Part shown: positions 1 through 8,357 of the stretch, in pieces
How positions within the stretch are numbered: position 1 is the first letter of the stretch
Layout: each line of letters begins with the position of its first letter
Assembly: GCF_000934725.1 (NCBI RefSeq)
Contig: NZ_JYNS01000001.1
Span: 62,001-126,000 of the forward strand
Length of the DNA: 64,000 nt
Reading direction: 5' to 3'
Origin: Methyloterricola oryzae
GTDB taxonomy: Bacteria > Pseudomonadota > Gammaproteobacteria > Methylococcales > Methylococcaceae
Translations under genes and position numbers: made by a program
Notes under the pieces: generated by a model
What the model was told of the DNA's origin: nothing
Database searches by the model: none
What the model saw: the letters and a program-made list of their open reading frames with translations, nothing else

Positions 1-419
1 TCATTGGCCTCGTGCTTGGCGCCCAGTTCCAGCGTGCCGGTGACGGTCCAGATGCCGGGGCGGTAGGCGGCGATCTTGGCCTCGGCCGGTTTTGGCAAGT
101 GGACGAACAAGGTGGCCGGCGGCAAAAAGTCCGAAGGCCCATCAGCCAGTTCCGCCATGCTCACCGGCCTGGGAGTCAGCATGAACAAGCCGGGGACAGG
201 GTCCTCTTCCATGACCATGTAACCCTTGATTTGTGCGCGCTTGCCTTTCATGGCGAGCAATTCAGGAGTTGGCTCCAGGCCTTTGGGACCTACCGGGCGC
301 TTGAAGAAGTCAGCCAGGTTAAAATCGGGCGCAGGCTCCGGTAATGACGAAGGACTATGGGCACAGCCCGCCGTGAAAAGCAGGACTGGCGCCAGAAACA
401 TAAAAGCTGAAACGCGCAT
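1..419 (-). CDS. Lipoprotein, DUF3299-like (3' end off left edge)
   Basis: An open frame begins at an ATG at 417-419 (minus strand) and runs off the left edge without a stop, giving about 139 codons. The first 20 residues form a lipoprotein signal peptide: a hydrophobic stretch followed by a lipobox reading LFTAGC, so Cys19 should be lipidated. The mature part contains 'MKGKRAQIKGYMVMEEDPV', a pattern I associate with DUF3299-type periplasmic proteins ('GK.V.I.GYMV'). The family function is not established. The C-terminus is missing from the window. The DUF3299 assignment is inference from the motif; the lipoprotein call is seen directly. Confidence 0.7.
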   Translation of the reverse strand, partial: MRVSAFMFLAPVLLFTAGCAHSPSSLPEPAPDFNLADFFKRPVGPKGLEPTPELLAMKGKRAQIKGYMVMEEDPVPGLFMLTPRPVSMAELADGPSDFLPPATLFVHLPKPAEAKIAAYRPGIWTVTGTLELGAKHEAN

Positions 420-626
420 GGCAGATCGGGACAAGCAAGTTGAGCACAGTTAAGAAAGCCAAAGACCGTTTAGCTTCTGTCCCGGCTGTACGGCGGGAGA
501 CTATGCCTCGCCGATATGACGGTTTCATGTCGCAGCGCAGAGAAATCCGAGGGCAAGGAAGAATCGGCACGACGAATTTCTGAGGGAAGACAAGAAAGTT
601 GGAAGGGCTGGCGACTCTCGTAAAAC

Positions 627-673
627 GGTATAAACTGTTTATACCAACGGAACCGCCGATTTATTCGCGGTTC
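627..673. promoter_or_regulatory. Two adjacent inverted repeats upstream of RHH gene
   Basis: Positions 627-645 are a perfect palindrome with 8-bp arms, GGTATAAA-CTG-TTTATACC. Immediately after it, 650-656 (GAACCGC) pairs with 667-673 (GCGGTTC). The AT-rich first palindrome resembles an operator. The only + strand gene downstream encodes a ribbon-helix-helix protein (start 823), a fold that commonly binds such palindromes, so autoregulation is possible but is inference. The rest of 420-822 has no convincing gene. Confidence 0.4.
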
Positions 674-822
674 ACCTAGTGCAGGGATACACTGCCAAAA
701 TCTTTGACTGCAAGTCACTGATTTTTTGAGTGACCAGAAAACTGCGTTTTGCGGTGACGAGCGCCGAGAAATCCAGGATGGATTTGTTCCGCGTTTCCCT
801 AATTCGATGATTGGAGCGATTC

Positions 823-1215
823 ATGGCAAAAACAAGAACCACAGCCGTTGTTGCAAGCAAAACCGTGCAAAAGGCACCTCCGGCCGTCCAGTCCGAAGCG
901 GTCGCTGAAGCCCCGACCATCCAGACCGAAAGCACAAAGAAGCCCGTCAAAGTCGCCAAAGCGGCTCTCAAGCCCGAGAAAACGGAAAGCAAGAAGGAAA
1001 AGCTTATCCGGGACAGTTTCACCCTGCCCGAGTCGGATTACGCGGCCATCAAGCAGTTGAAAGAACGCTGTCTGGCGGCGGGAATCGAGGTGAAAAAAAG
1101 CGAGATCGTACGCGTGGCCCTGAATATTCTGGCCAAGCAAACCGACCAGAAGCTGATCAGCGCCGTGAAGGCGCTTCCCCGGATCAAGACCGGCAGACCC
1201 AAGAAGGCGCGTTGA
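823..1215 (+). CDS. Ribbon-helix-helix protein with Lys/Ala/Pro-rich N-terminal arm
   Basis: This is a 130-residue protein. The ATG at 823 is chosen because GGAG at 813-816 sits 6 bases upstream; a TTG at 811 overlaps that ribosome binding site. Residues 1-60 are low complexity and rich in Lys, Ala, Pro and Val, like histone H1 or other nucleoid-protein tails. Residues about 65-110 ('IRDSFTLPESDYAAIKQLK' then 'KKSEIVRVALNILA') match a ribbon-helix-helix fold: a beta strand, then helix A with a Lys/Ser turn into helix B. The C-terminus ends in a basic 'KTGRPKKAR' tail. It probably binds DNA, either as a regulator or as a nucleoid-associated protein. Target and function are unknown. Confidence 0.75.
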   Translation: MAKTRTTAVVASKTVQKAPPAVQSEAVAEAPTIQTESTKKPVKVAKAALKPEKTESKKEKLIRDSFTLPESDYAAIKQLKERCLAAGIEVKKSEIVRVALNILAKQTDQKLISAVKALPRIKTGRPKKAR

Positions 1216-1235
1216 GCTGAAATCGGGAAACGGCC

Positions 1236-1269
1236 GGCCCGATTCGGCCGAGAGCGGCGGAATCGGGCC
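1236..1269. terminator. Candidate hairpin between convergent genes
   Basis: GGCCCGATTC (1236-1245) pairs perfectly with GAATCGGGCC (1260-1269) around a 14-base loop, between the convergent 823-1215 (+) and 1288-2715 (-) genes. There is no strong T-run on either side, so terminator function is inferred from position and stem. Confidence 0.4.
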
Positions 1270-1287
1270 GAACCTTGATCGACGCTA

Positions 1288-2715
1288 TTATTTCAGCCCA
1301 ATCTTGTACAGCGTCGTGGTATGTGAGGCTTCGTGCGCTACCGCCAGGTAGGTATCCTCCTTAACCCGAAACGCCTTGAGGCCCTCTGGCGCGGCATCGC
1401 CGGGGTGAGTCATCAGGTCGAGGAACTGCGCATGTTCCGGGTCTGTTACGTCGAACAGGGCGATCGCTGCCGTGGTGGCGCGCTCCAGGCCAACAAAGGC
1501 AATCCAGCGCGATCCCAGCTTGGCGATCGCTAAGCCCTCAGGCTCACCGCCCTTGTTGTCGCTGCGACTGTCGTCATACAAGCCCGCTGCATGAGCTTTC
1601 ACATCCAGCAGGTTGCCACTGTCGAAGACGATCTTTCCGCATGAATCACGGATACTGATGGAACGCCCTCCGAAAGCCACGAGGTCTGTCGCCGTGCTGT
1701 CCAGGGTGCTGATGGTCAGACGGCCGATGTTTCCCGCAACGCCCAGCGTGCTGGCGCGTGCTTCGTCGCTCCCATCCGAGCGCGCGTCCCCCTCGTTGGC
1801 ATAGATGTAGTATTGGCGTCCCAAGGTCTTTTAGGCCAACACGCTGTCCGGCTGATAAAGGCCTTTCACCGTGAGGCCGGCGGGCGGCGCTGCGAAGGCT
1901 ACCACCCCAGCGGGCCGATCCGTCAGGTCCGACAGATTCTCTGGCAGAGAAAAATCCTTCAGCCCCAGACTCCTGATCTGCGTGAAGCGCCCCCGTTTGA
2001 TATCCAGGGTGGCCACGGCGTTGTTCTCCTGCAAGGTCACCATGGCCGTCTCATCGGAAGCATCGATCGCGATGAATTCCGGCTCGATATCCAGGTTTGC
2101 CATCACGCCCGGCGTGATGCGCACACCGCGGTCACGCAAGGCTTGCGTCCCCGCCGCATCGGCCGGAAACGTGGCGGTGGATTCCAGCCAGGCCTGGCCG
2201 CGGCGGATTCGGATGACGGAAACGGAACCTTCCGCATCCACCCCGGCATTCGTGGCGCCATTGCCGCGCTCGCCCTCGTTCGCCACCAGGAGGCGTTCAC
2301 CATCGGAGGTGAACGCCAGCATGTCGGGGTTGGCCCCCACACTGACGCTGCCCACCAAGGTACGTGTCGCCACATCGTAAAACTGCACCACGCCAGGGTC
2401 GGTGTTGACGGCGTCGGCGATGGCCACGGCAGCCAGGTTGCCGTATAAGGCCACGGAATTCACTGTGCCAATTCCGCTCAGGTCGATGCGCGCTCGACTG
2501 GCACCGTCCCAGCCCAGGATTTCGAGGCCGGACCCGCCAATCACCCAAAATTCGCGGCGCTTCTCGTCAAAGGCGGGAATTTCCGACGACTGCCCGGTGC
2601 CGGCGTTGTCGTGGCCGTATGTCCAAACATGAGACCACTAAACCTCGGGGCCAGCGGCAGAGGCCTGGCCTACGGCAAGCGCAAGACCCAGCGTCAAAAG
2701 GCATGACTTATACAT
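1288..2715 (-). pseudogene. Choice-of-anchor I family protein broken by two in-frame stops
   Basis: One reading frame of 476 codons runs from ATG 2715 to the stop at 1288 and is interrupted twice. A TAG lies at 2638-2640, just after the signal peptide (MYKSCLLTLGLALAVGQASA-AGPEV). A TAA lies at 1831-1833, between 'GLYQPDSVLA' and 'KTLGRQYYIYANEGDAR'. The three pieces are in the same frame with no indel, and together give the usual length and motif order of choice-of-anchor I proteins: 'VIGGSGLEIL', 'GANPDMLAFTSDGERLLVANEGE', 'IYANEGDARSDG' and the C-terminal 'EPEGLAIAKLGSRWIAFVGL'. The family is a secreted beta-propeller-like group often found beside alkaline phosphatases. Here it lies next to a glycerophosphodiesterase remnant and a metallophosphatase. 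Nonsense mutation is the simplest reading; recoding is unlikely, since ordinary genes here end in TAG and TAA. Confidence 0.85.
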
Positions 2716-2977
2716 GCGTGTACTCTCAATAGTGTCTGAAGGGAAGGTGCAAGCTGCTTTCGGCCAAAGTCCTGCCGAAGCCTGCAAAGACACCCACCGA
2801 CGGTTGACCGCAAGCAGCCTGTCAAAACCCGCTTCGGCTGCGCCCGGCAAATTGAGCCCGGGGCGCCGCAGACAGACTCGTAAGGATATGATTTATTTGT
2901 GACAGAACCGTTGCAGAACGATGACAGACCGCCCCGCTGGACGATTCAGGTCGCTGTGACTTCAGGCCACTAAGGAA

Positions 2978-3001
2978 CTCCCTCGCCTTGAGGCGAGGGA
3001 G
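2978..3001 (-). terminator. Hairpin after glycerophosphodiesterase remnant
   Basis: CTCCCTCGCC and GGCGAGGGAG form a 10-bp perfect stem with a four-base loop (TTGA). On the minus strand it is followed by TTCCTTAG. It lies 23 bases past the stop codon at 3024, which fits an intrinsic terminator retained after the gene itself decayed. Confidence 0.6.
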
Positions 3002-3023
3002 CTTTGGACAACGCGGTAGACGC

Positions 3024-3175
3024 TTACAAGCCCTTGCAGTTGGCGTAGTAGGTGACCGTCGCCGGCCAGTCAGAAAAGATGCCGCGGATGCCCACGTCTT
3101 CAGCCAGTACGTCGAGCACACGCATCATGTCACCGTCCCGCGTGATGGCGGCTAGGACCATCCTCAGTACCATGC
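3024..3175 (-). pseudogene. C-terminal stub of glycerophosphodiester phosphodiesterase
   Basis: Reading minus from about 3175 to the TAA at 3024 gives '[19 protein letters not shown]' followed by '[17 protein letters not shown]' and a stop. This is the C-terminal segment of GDPD/GlpQ-type phosphodiesterases, with the characteristic 'GIFSDWP' closing strand. The catalytic barrel (HRG..ENT motifs) is absent, because the intact metallophosphatase gene ends at 3190 directly upstream. Only about 45 codons remain and there is no start signal. It is a deletion remnant whose terminator hairpin survives at 2978-3001. Confidence 0.7.
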
Positions 3176-3189
3176 GGCTGCAGCGCCGC

Positions 3190-4299
3190 CTAGGGGGCTG
3201 GAACAGCGAAGCGGTTAGACGGCACGATTTGCGGCTGATAGGCGAACACGTCGCGACTGCGAGAATCTACCAGCACCTTCAGCCACTGCACATCGTTAGT
3301 GCCATTGCCTTGGTTGTCGCCGAAGGTCTCCACCCGGGTGAAGTTCTCCAGGCGCTTGCCTTGGACGTCCAGTAACGGCTTGTCCACCCGGAAATAGTGC
3401 GAATCGCCATGGACGTAGGAAACTGGTTTGCGGAAGGCGATCACTTCCTCGCGCAGGGCCAGCAGGAATTCCTGGAAGCCGTCGGGAAAACCATCGGTTT
3501 CAGCCAGAGTCTTCGGATCGCGCCGCGGCGCGCGAGTCGGATCACTTTGATCCCAACCTGGGTTGGCTTGGGAAATGAGCATGACGGCGGCAGCCTTCTT
3601 GGCCCTGGCCTGTGCGAAAGTCTCGCGCAACCATTCGATGTTGGCGGCATTGCGCGCCGCGTACTCAACCGGATCGGGCGCGACGTCGCACAAGTTGTTG
3701 CACGACCCCTGGACATTGAGAGTCGCATAGACCACGCGTCCTAAGGTCCAGCGGCGGTTCTCCACGCAGGGCACAAACGCGCCAGAGGCGTCGATGCACT
3801 TTCCGGATGTCTGAACCTCCTGCCTGACCTTGCGCTGCCCCAAGGAGAAAGGCGTGCTAAAGAACAGCTGACGCTCCTTGTCCAGTTGTGCCAGGGAATT
3901 GTAAGCGGGATTGCGGTCGCAGTCCGTCCAGTCGTTGTCGCCGGGCGTGAACATGGCCGGCGCCTTCAACGCATTGAAATAGCCCAGGGCCGTCGTATAC
4001 ACCGTATCGGTGCACTCCGATCCACCGGACTTCAGGTCCCCGTCGTGCACGCTGAAGGCCAGGCGCTGAGCGTTCATGTCCTCTACCAGATTGGCCACAC
4101 CGGCGGCCTGCACTGCGGAATACGGGAGATCGCCCCACAGCCCGATGGCATAAGGGTCGCTGTCGCTGGCAGCAGCTACGGAAGCAACCGCAAAGATTGC
4201 CAGCGAGGAAACTGCCAGCGCCAGCAGGCCGGCAGGGTGCGCACGCTTGCAATCAGAGCCGGAGCGAGCCCGGCCTGGTACGTTCGTTTCATGCTTCAT
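3190..4299 (-). CDS. Secreted calcineurin-like metallophosphoesterase
   Basis: This 369-residue protein starts at ATG 4299. After a basic start, residues 22-45 form a hydrophobic signal peptide ending near '[11 protein letters not shown]'. Metallophosphatase signatures follow: 'GLWGDLPY', '[11 protein letters not shown]', '[11 protein letters not shown]' (the GDND metal block) and '[15 protein letters not shown]' (the GDSH/GHxH-like block). The enzyme should hydrolyse phosphate esters in the periplasm or outside the cell; the substrate is unknown. Its neighbours on the same strand are a glycerophosphodiesterase stub and a broken choice-of-anchor I gene, so the locus was probably once an extracellular phosphate-scavenging set. 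No Pho box was recognised upstream. Confidence 0.85.
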   Translation of the reverse strand: MKHETNVPGRARSGSDCKRAHPAGLLALAVSSLAIFAVASVAAASDSDPYAIGLWGDLPYSAVQAAGVANLVEDMNAQRLAFSVHDGDLKSGGSECTDTVYTTALGYFNALKAPAMFTPGDNDWTDCDRNPAYNSLAQLDKERQLFFSTPFSLGQRKVRQEVQTSGKCIDASGAFVPCVENRRWTLGRVVYATLNVQGSCNNLCDVAPDPVEYAARNAANIEWLRETFAQARAKKAAAVMLISQANPGWDQSDPTRAPRRDPKTLAETDGFPDGFQEFLLALREEVIAFRKPVSYVHGDSHYFRVDKPLLDVQGKRLENFTRVETFGDNQGNGTNDVQWLKVLVDSRSRDVFAYQPQIVPSNRFAVPAP

Positions 4300-4613
4300 G
4301 ACGGTTAATTCGCCTCACTTGGTTTGGGTGAAAACCCTGCGGCGAGGTGCGTGCCTTGGTTGATCAGCTCAGACACAGCCCGATGGCAGGACGGACGGCG
4401 AAGTTAACAGCGGTGGATTACGGTGCGATGACGGCAATGAACGAGGAATGGCACGCCTCGATTTCCGGGACTTCCTGCGAGCCAATTCACCTTATCGTAA
4501 TGGGATTTTCAACAAGCCGTCATGCGGAGGGTTTATACGGTTAACCGGACACAGGCTTGCGCTCGGCGGCCGAAGTCACTTCTGACCCTGTAGTTTTCAA
4601 TCAGACCCCGAAC
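4300..4613. other. Intergenic stretch without recognised gene
   Basis: This is a divergent intergenic region between the metallophosphatase (minus) and the small protein at 4614 (plus). The short open frame at 4347-4544 lacks a ribosome binding site and has no recognisable protein features. I see no clear operator or terminator. Confidence 0.5.
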
Positions 4614-4955
4614 ATGACGAACATAACGACTCAATTCGACAAGCGGCGCGAAGGCATGGTGATTTTGATCCAGGCCGCGCCAGGCCAAGGCGTCGGTGGC
4701 GTCAGCCGACACATAGAAATCGGCGATACCGTGCGGCTATTCATGCACCGGAGGCCGGTACTGGCCGAAGTGACCGGATTTTCCGAGGGCGGCTACACCG
4801 GGTGTCTCTGCTCCAAGGATGTCGATCCCCCACTCCGTGTCGGACAGGTGGTGTGTTTCGATGAAATCAATGTGGACGCCGTATTCAAAAAAAATTCAAA
4901 CGCCCCAAACGAACGGACCTTCGAGACCATCGCGCAGGAAGCCAACCCTGCCTGA
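4614..4955 (+). CDS. Hypothetical small protein, SH3/KOW-like beta domain
   Basis: The protein is 113 residues if the ATG at 4614 is used. An upstream alternative in the same frame (4557) adds an uncharacteristic leader, and ATG 4656 (preceded by GAAGG) would be shorter. The core is 'RHIEIGDTVRLFMHRRPVLAEV' followed by 'GYTGCLCSKDVDPPLRVGQVVCF', alternating hydrophobic residues that suggest a small beta barrel of SH3 or KOW type. There is no signal peptide or membrane segment. I do not recognise the family. Base composition is similar to the accessory genes around it. Confidence 0.5.
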   Translation: MTNITTQFDKRREGMVILIQAAPGQGVGGVSRHIEIGDTVRLFMHRRPVLAEVTGFSEGGYTGCLCSKDVDPPLRVGQVVCFDEINVDAVFKKNSNAPNERTFETIAQEANPA

Positions 4956-5437
4956 ACGGAAACGCTGACCGGGAATTGCTCACGAAGCTCCGGGGTCATC
5001 TACACCCTGAAATGTCCAGGCATTGCTAAAAGGAACCACAGACCTGCGACCTTCCTCCCCGACGTCACCAAACTGCAAAGCTCCAGTCATACCCCTGTCG
5101 TAATAGCGGAGCAGATTAGAACGAATGCCGACGACCACGACGAACGCGATCGCATGAAGGCCTTGTTTATCTGCGGTTCCGTGAACCAAACCCGGATGAT
5201 GTATCAGATATCCCTTTTGACGGGGTCGCCCATCGCTCCGAAAGTCGGGACGTTCCCGCAAGGATGCGGGAGTGAACGGCCTTTCCTGCGTGATGGCTTG
5301 CAGCCGCAAGGGTGGGTGAATTCCCCGCAGCCCGATGATTGAAACTCTGACCATGGCTTACTGGCGGCGTGACACTGAAGCGGCGCCATCAACGCCACTG
5401 GCCGTCTGAATCAAATTCCGGTGGGATGCTCGCGGGC
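4956..5437. other. Intergenic region with possible gene debris
   Basis: There is no complete gene in these 480 bases. They contain the possible 20-codon N-terminal fragment listed at 5154. A minus-strand open frame at 4980-5354 has no family resemblance or start signal. A small inverted repeat TTCCCGCAAGGATGCGGGA (TCCCGC/GCGGGA arms) lies near 5252-5270. Confidence 0.4.
5154..5215 (+). pseudogene. Possible N-terminal fragment of a glycosyl/glycerophosphotransferase-like gene
   Basis: The first 20 codons read MKALFICGSVNQTRMMYQIS, which resembles the N-terminus of CDP-glycerol/glycosyltransferase-like proteins ('..ALF.CGS.NQT..M..I'). The frame stays open after that but the sequence becomes unrelated, with no plausible continuation in the other frames. 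There is no good ribosome binding site. This is a weak call based on one short motif. Confidence 0.22.
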
Positions 5438-6277
5438 TTACGCACTGCCGTGCCAGGCCACCGCCAGAGCGGCCACAAAACTGTGCAGCAACTGAATGAT
5501 CGCATCGGTCGGCGCAAACCGGCTCTTGAACACGAATTCGGTCTGCGGTTGGTTTGGCTTGGCATGCACCTGGATGAGGTGAAGTTCCTTGCTGATGCAC
5601 ACGTAGCGATCGCCAAACGGATTCAGCGGCACGCCCTCCTGTGCGTTGAGGGCCGCCAATTCCTTCAAACCCTGCTCCGCGTCGACCTCGTCCGCGAACA
5701 AGGGTTTGCCATCGATGAACAGCCAGCGCGGCGTCGATGACAGGCTGCCGCTCATGCCCCCGACCGATTCCACCGCCTGGAGGATCTTCGCCCGGGACTT
5801 CTCAGCAGCAACCAACCGGCCGAGCAGGTCGACGGTGGACTGTGCCATACCAAAGCTCAGGTATTGGCGCACACCGCTCTTGACCAGCGAATACAGCTTG
5901 TCCTGGGTCGCTTCCGTCTTGTTGAAATAGCCGTTGATATCATATTTGTCGATGACATCGCGTTCGGGCGCAATACCCGGCTGACCGGTCCGGATGACGA
6001 TCTGGGTCAGTTTATTACCCAATCCATTACGAATATATTCACACAGCTCAAGACCCGCGTGATCGGTTTCCATGACCACGTCGAGTATCGCGATGGCCAG
6101 GGAATTGGCAACCTCGGGATCGTCGTTGAGCAAGGCGACTGCTTCCCCGCGGCTTTTCGCGGTAAATAGTTTCAAGGGCAAGCCATAAACCTCAAACCGC
6201 TTCATGGATAACTGCGAGACCGCGAGAACATCCGGTTCATCGTCTACGATGAGTACTGGCCAGTATTCAAAGAACAT
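5438..6277 (-). CDS. Response regulator with DUF3369-like output domain
   Basis: The protein has 279 residues. The ATG at 6277 is selected because GGAG lies 8 bases upstream and it falls 14 bp after the hypX stop. Residues 5-140 form a receiver domain: acidic pair D12-D13, phospho-acceptor Asp66 in 'AILDVVMET', and 'VIRTGQPG' in place of the usual Thr/Ser strand. It is followed by 'YFNKTEAT', where the conserved Lys is. The C-terminal half ('WLFIDGKPLFADEVDAEQG') matches the DUF3369-type domain that follows receivers in HD-GYP-class regulators, but no HD-GYP domain is present. There is no DNA-binding domain. It is likely partnered with the CRP-domain kinase at 8358-9602. Confidence 0.8.
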   Translation of the reverse strand: MFFEYWPVLIVDDEPDVLAVSQLSMKRFEVYGLPLKLFTAKSRGEAVALLNDDPEVANSLAIAILDVVMETDHAGLELCEYIRNGLGNKLTQIVIRTGQPGIAPERDVIDKYDINGYFNKTEATQDKLYSLVKSGVRQYLSFGMAQSTVDLLGRLVAAEKSRAKILQAVESVGGMSGSLSSTPRWLFIDGKPLFADEVDAEQGLKELAALNAQEGVPLNPFGDRYVCISKELHLIQVHAKPNQPQTEFVFKSRFAPTDAIIQLLHSFVAALAVAWHGSA

Positions 6278-6291
6278 GTGCGGGTCTCCGG

Positions 6292-8088
6292 TCAATAGGC
6301 TAGGGGTTGGCGCAACTCGCTCAAGCGAGCGAAGTCCAGTTTGAGGTGTTGGGCCAGATAACACGCCGTCTCTTTTGGCCTTATCTTGTGCACGAAGTTA
6401 TAGCGCGCCTCATGATAATTAACATCTCCCCCATAAAATTGACCGGCAAAGTTAGCCCGCATGTGCTGCAACTCCGCGGCACGATAGGATTCTAGGGGCT
6501 TGATCGCCTCGTCGTGCGCGCGTTGCGCCCGCTTCTTCTCCAGTAGTTCCTGATAATCGGAGCTGGCGGCCAAGGCCTCGGCCATTTTTCGCACTTCGGC
6601 CTGATAGGCGCCTGTCTCTTCGGGCAGGACTTCGTCGACCAGCCCGATGGCCTTGGCCTTCTTCATGCCCAGGGGCAAGGGTGTTTCGGTGAGTTCCAGG
6701 GCCCGGCCCGGCCCGACGCGCTTTGGCAGTAGATACGTCCAATACTCCGATCCGTAAAGTCCCATGGTCTTGTAATGCGGATTCAGGATCACACCCTTGC
6801 GTGCCCAGACCTGATCCGCGGCCAGGGTCATCATGACGCCTCCGGCACCGGCGGAACCGGCAATGGCAGATACGGTCAGCAGGGAATCCGTCGTGATGAT
6901 CTCCCGGACGACATCGTCAATGGCATTGATATTGCGCCAGGATTCGCGGGCCGGATCGTCGGCCGCTTCGATCCAGTTCAGATGGATGCCATTGGACCAG
7001 AAATCGGTGCCGCCCATGAGCACCAGAACCTTGATGTCCCTGCTGCGCACGGCCAGATACGCTTGCTGCAGGCGTTGACACTGCTCCGTGCCCATCGCGC
7101 CATTGTGAAAATTGAAATGTAGATAGCCGACCTTGTTACTCTCCTCATACCAGATTTCACAGTAGGTTTGCTCCTTGCCCATATAAGGCAGGTCTATCGG
7201 TGATTCCTTGATCACCGCGAGTTTGTCGCCCAATAACATGGCGGCGGGCAGCTTGAAGGTAGGCGTCTTCCTGCTCTGTATCAGACGCTTTAGGAAGGGC
7301 TGCTTTTCCGGGGTATCGCGCTTGCGCAGATGGGATATCCAGACGGCGCCATCGACGGCCGCGCGGCAAATAGCACCGTGCCGCTGGGCGATCACCTCAC
7401 CGGGTCGGCGACCCCGCAAGACATCCTCGGCATGGGCACCGTAGAGAAAGTATTCTTCGCCGTAGAGCATATCCAGCACGCCGGGCGCGCTGTCGGCGGC
7501 ATTGATCTTGCGGATGATGGTCGCGACGGTATCCGTGGACCAGTCGATGGCCCGTACATCCTGCTTCATCAGCGGACGCAATTCGCCGCGAACGTCTTCC
7601 CGCGAGTAGTCCAGCGGCTCCGGCGTATAGGCCTTGCTGGCGAAGCGATCTATCGTGGTCAGGATGGCCTGTACCGCAGCCCTCGTCACTTCACGCCGAT
7701 AAAGACTGGCCTTTGTTGCTTCGCGCATGGGGAAGTTGAGGGTGCTCCAGATATCCCCCGCGTCCATTTCCTCGACCGCCTTCAGAGCCGTCACTCCCCA
7801 TTCCGATTCTTGCCGCATGATGGCCCAGTCCAGGGACGATGGCCCACGATCGCCCATGATGCCCGGATGCAAAATGATGCATAAGTGCTCGCGCCAAACG
7901 TCTTCGGGCAGTTTTTCCTTGAGGAAGGGGCAAATGATGAGATCGGGCTGAAACAGCGCGATGGCCTTGCGGACAGCGTCATCCCCGAGGGACAGGGTGA
8001 TGGAAACCTCATACCCCCGATCGACTAACTCCACGTGGACACGTTGGCACAGACCATTGTAGGCCGACGCGATTAACAGGATGCGCAT
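6292..8088 (-). CDS. hypX: Hydrogenase maturation protein HypX/HoxX
   Basis: This 598-residue protein matches the known two-domain HypX layout. The N-terminal half is formyltransferase-like ('ILHPGIMGDRGPSSLDWAI', 'VEEMDAGDIWST'). The C-terminal half is enoyl-CoA hydratase/crotonase-like ('VLVLMGGTDFWSNGIHLNW', 'AIAGSAGAGGVMMTLAAD'). In the family, HypX converts a formyl group from formyl-tetrahydrofolate via formyl-CoA into the CO ligand of [NiFe]-hydrogenases made under oxygen. ATG 8088 has GGGGAG upstream. No hydrogenase structural gene or other hyp gene lies in this window. The downstream response regulator begins 14 bp later, so the two are probably co-transcribed. Confidence 0.9.
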   Translation of the reverse strand: MRILLIASAYNGLCQRVHVELVDRGYEVSITLSLGDDAVRKAIALFQPDLIICPFLKEKLPEDVWREHLCIILHPGIMGDRGPSSLDWAIMRQESEWGVTALKAVEEMDAGDIWSTLNFPMREATKASLYRREVTRAAVQAILTTIDRFASKAYTPEPLDYSREDVRGELRPLMKQDVRAIDWSTDTVATIIRKINAADSAPGVLDMLYGEEYFLYGAHAEDVLRGRRPGEVIAQRHGAICRAAVDGAVWISHLRKRDTPEKQPFLKRLIQSRKTPTFKLPAAMLLGDKLAVIKESPIDLPYMGKEQTYCEIWYEESNKVGYLHFNFHNGAMGTEQCQRLQQAYLAVRSRDIKVLVLMGGTDFWSNGIHLNWIEAADDPARESWRNINAIDDVVREIITTDSLLTVSAIAGSAGAGGVMMTLAADQVWARKGVILNPHYKTMGLYGSEYWTYLLPKRVGPGRALELTETPLPLGMKKAKAIGLVDEVLPEETGAYQAEVRKMAEALAASSDYQELLEKKRAQRAHDEAIKPLESYRAAELQHMRANFAGQFYGGDVNYHEARYNFVHKIRPKETACYLAQHLKLDFARLSELRQPLAY

Positions 8089-8180
8089 AAGCTTTCTCCC
8101 CTTTCAATTCTAATTTTTCTTTGTCCATTAAGATTTTTATACAGCTCGCAAACGCGGACCGCATGCCCCATCGCGATGGG

Positions 8181-8345
8181 TCAAATCGTTTCCACTAATG
8201 AAGTGCTGCTGGGCATCAGCTTCATGACAGGGGCTGGAGTATGGACTGTTAGCATATCCAAAACAACTCCATCGCTATCGACTCGAATCCATAGGTAGGT
8301 GCCCGGTGCAAGCTGCAGGCTAAATAGTCGTCTCGAAACCCCTTT
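8181..8345 (-). pseudogene. Possible degraded coding remnant (transposase-like)
   Basis: Between the kinase and hypX genes, the minus strand carries an open frame without a start codon. It includes 'LAPGTYLWIRVDSDGVVLDM' and ends in TGA at 8181-8183. The 'YLW.RVDSDG.VLDML' pattern recalls the catalytic core of IS6/IS240-type DDE transposases ('YLWRAVDSDG..LD.L'). No terminal inverted repeats or remaining transposase domains are visible. It may be a small leftover of an insertion element; the call rests on one motif. Confidence 0.25.
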
Positions 8346-8357
8346 CCAGTAAATTAT

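Noticed and set aside
4980-5354. Open frame of 124 codons on the minus strand
   Set aside because: No ribosome binding site, no family motif, and it overlaps the possible fragment on the other strand; composition does not look coding.
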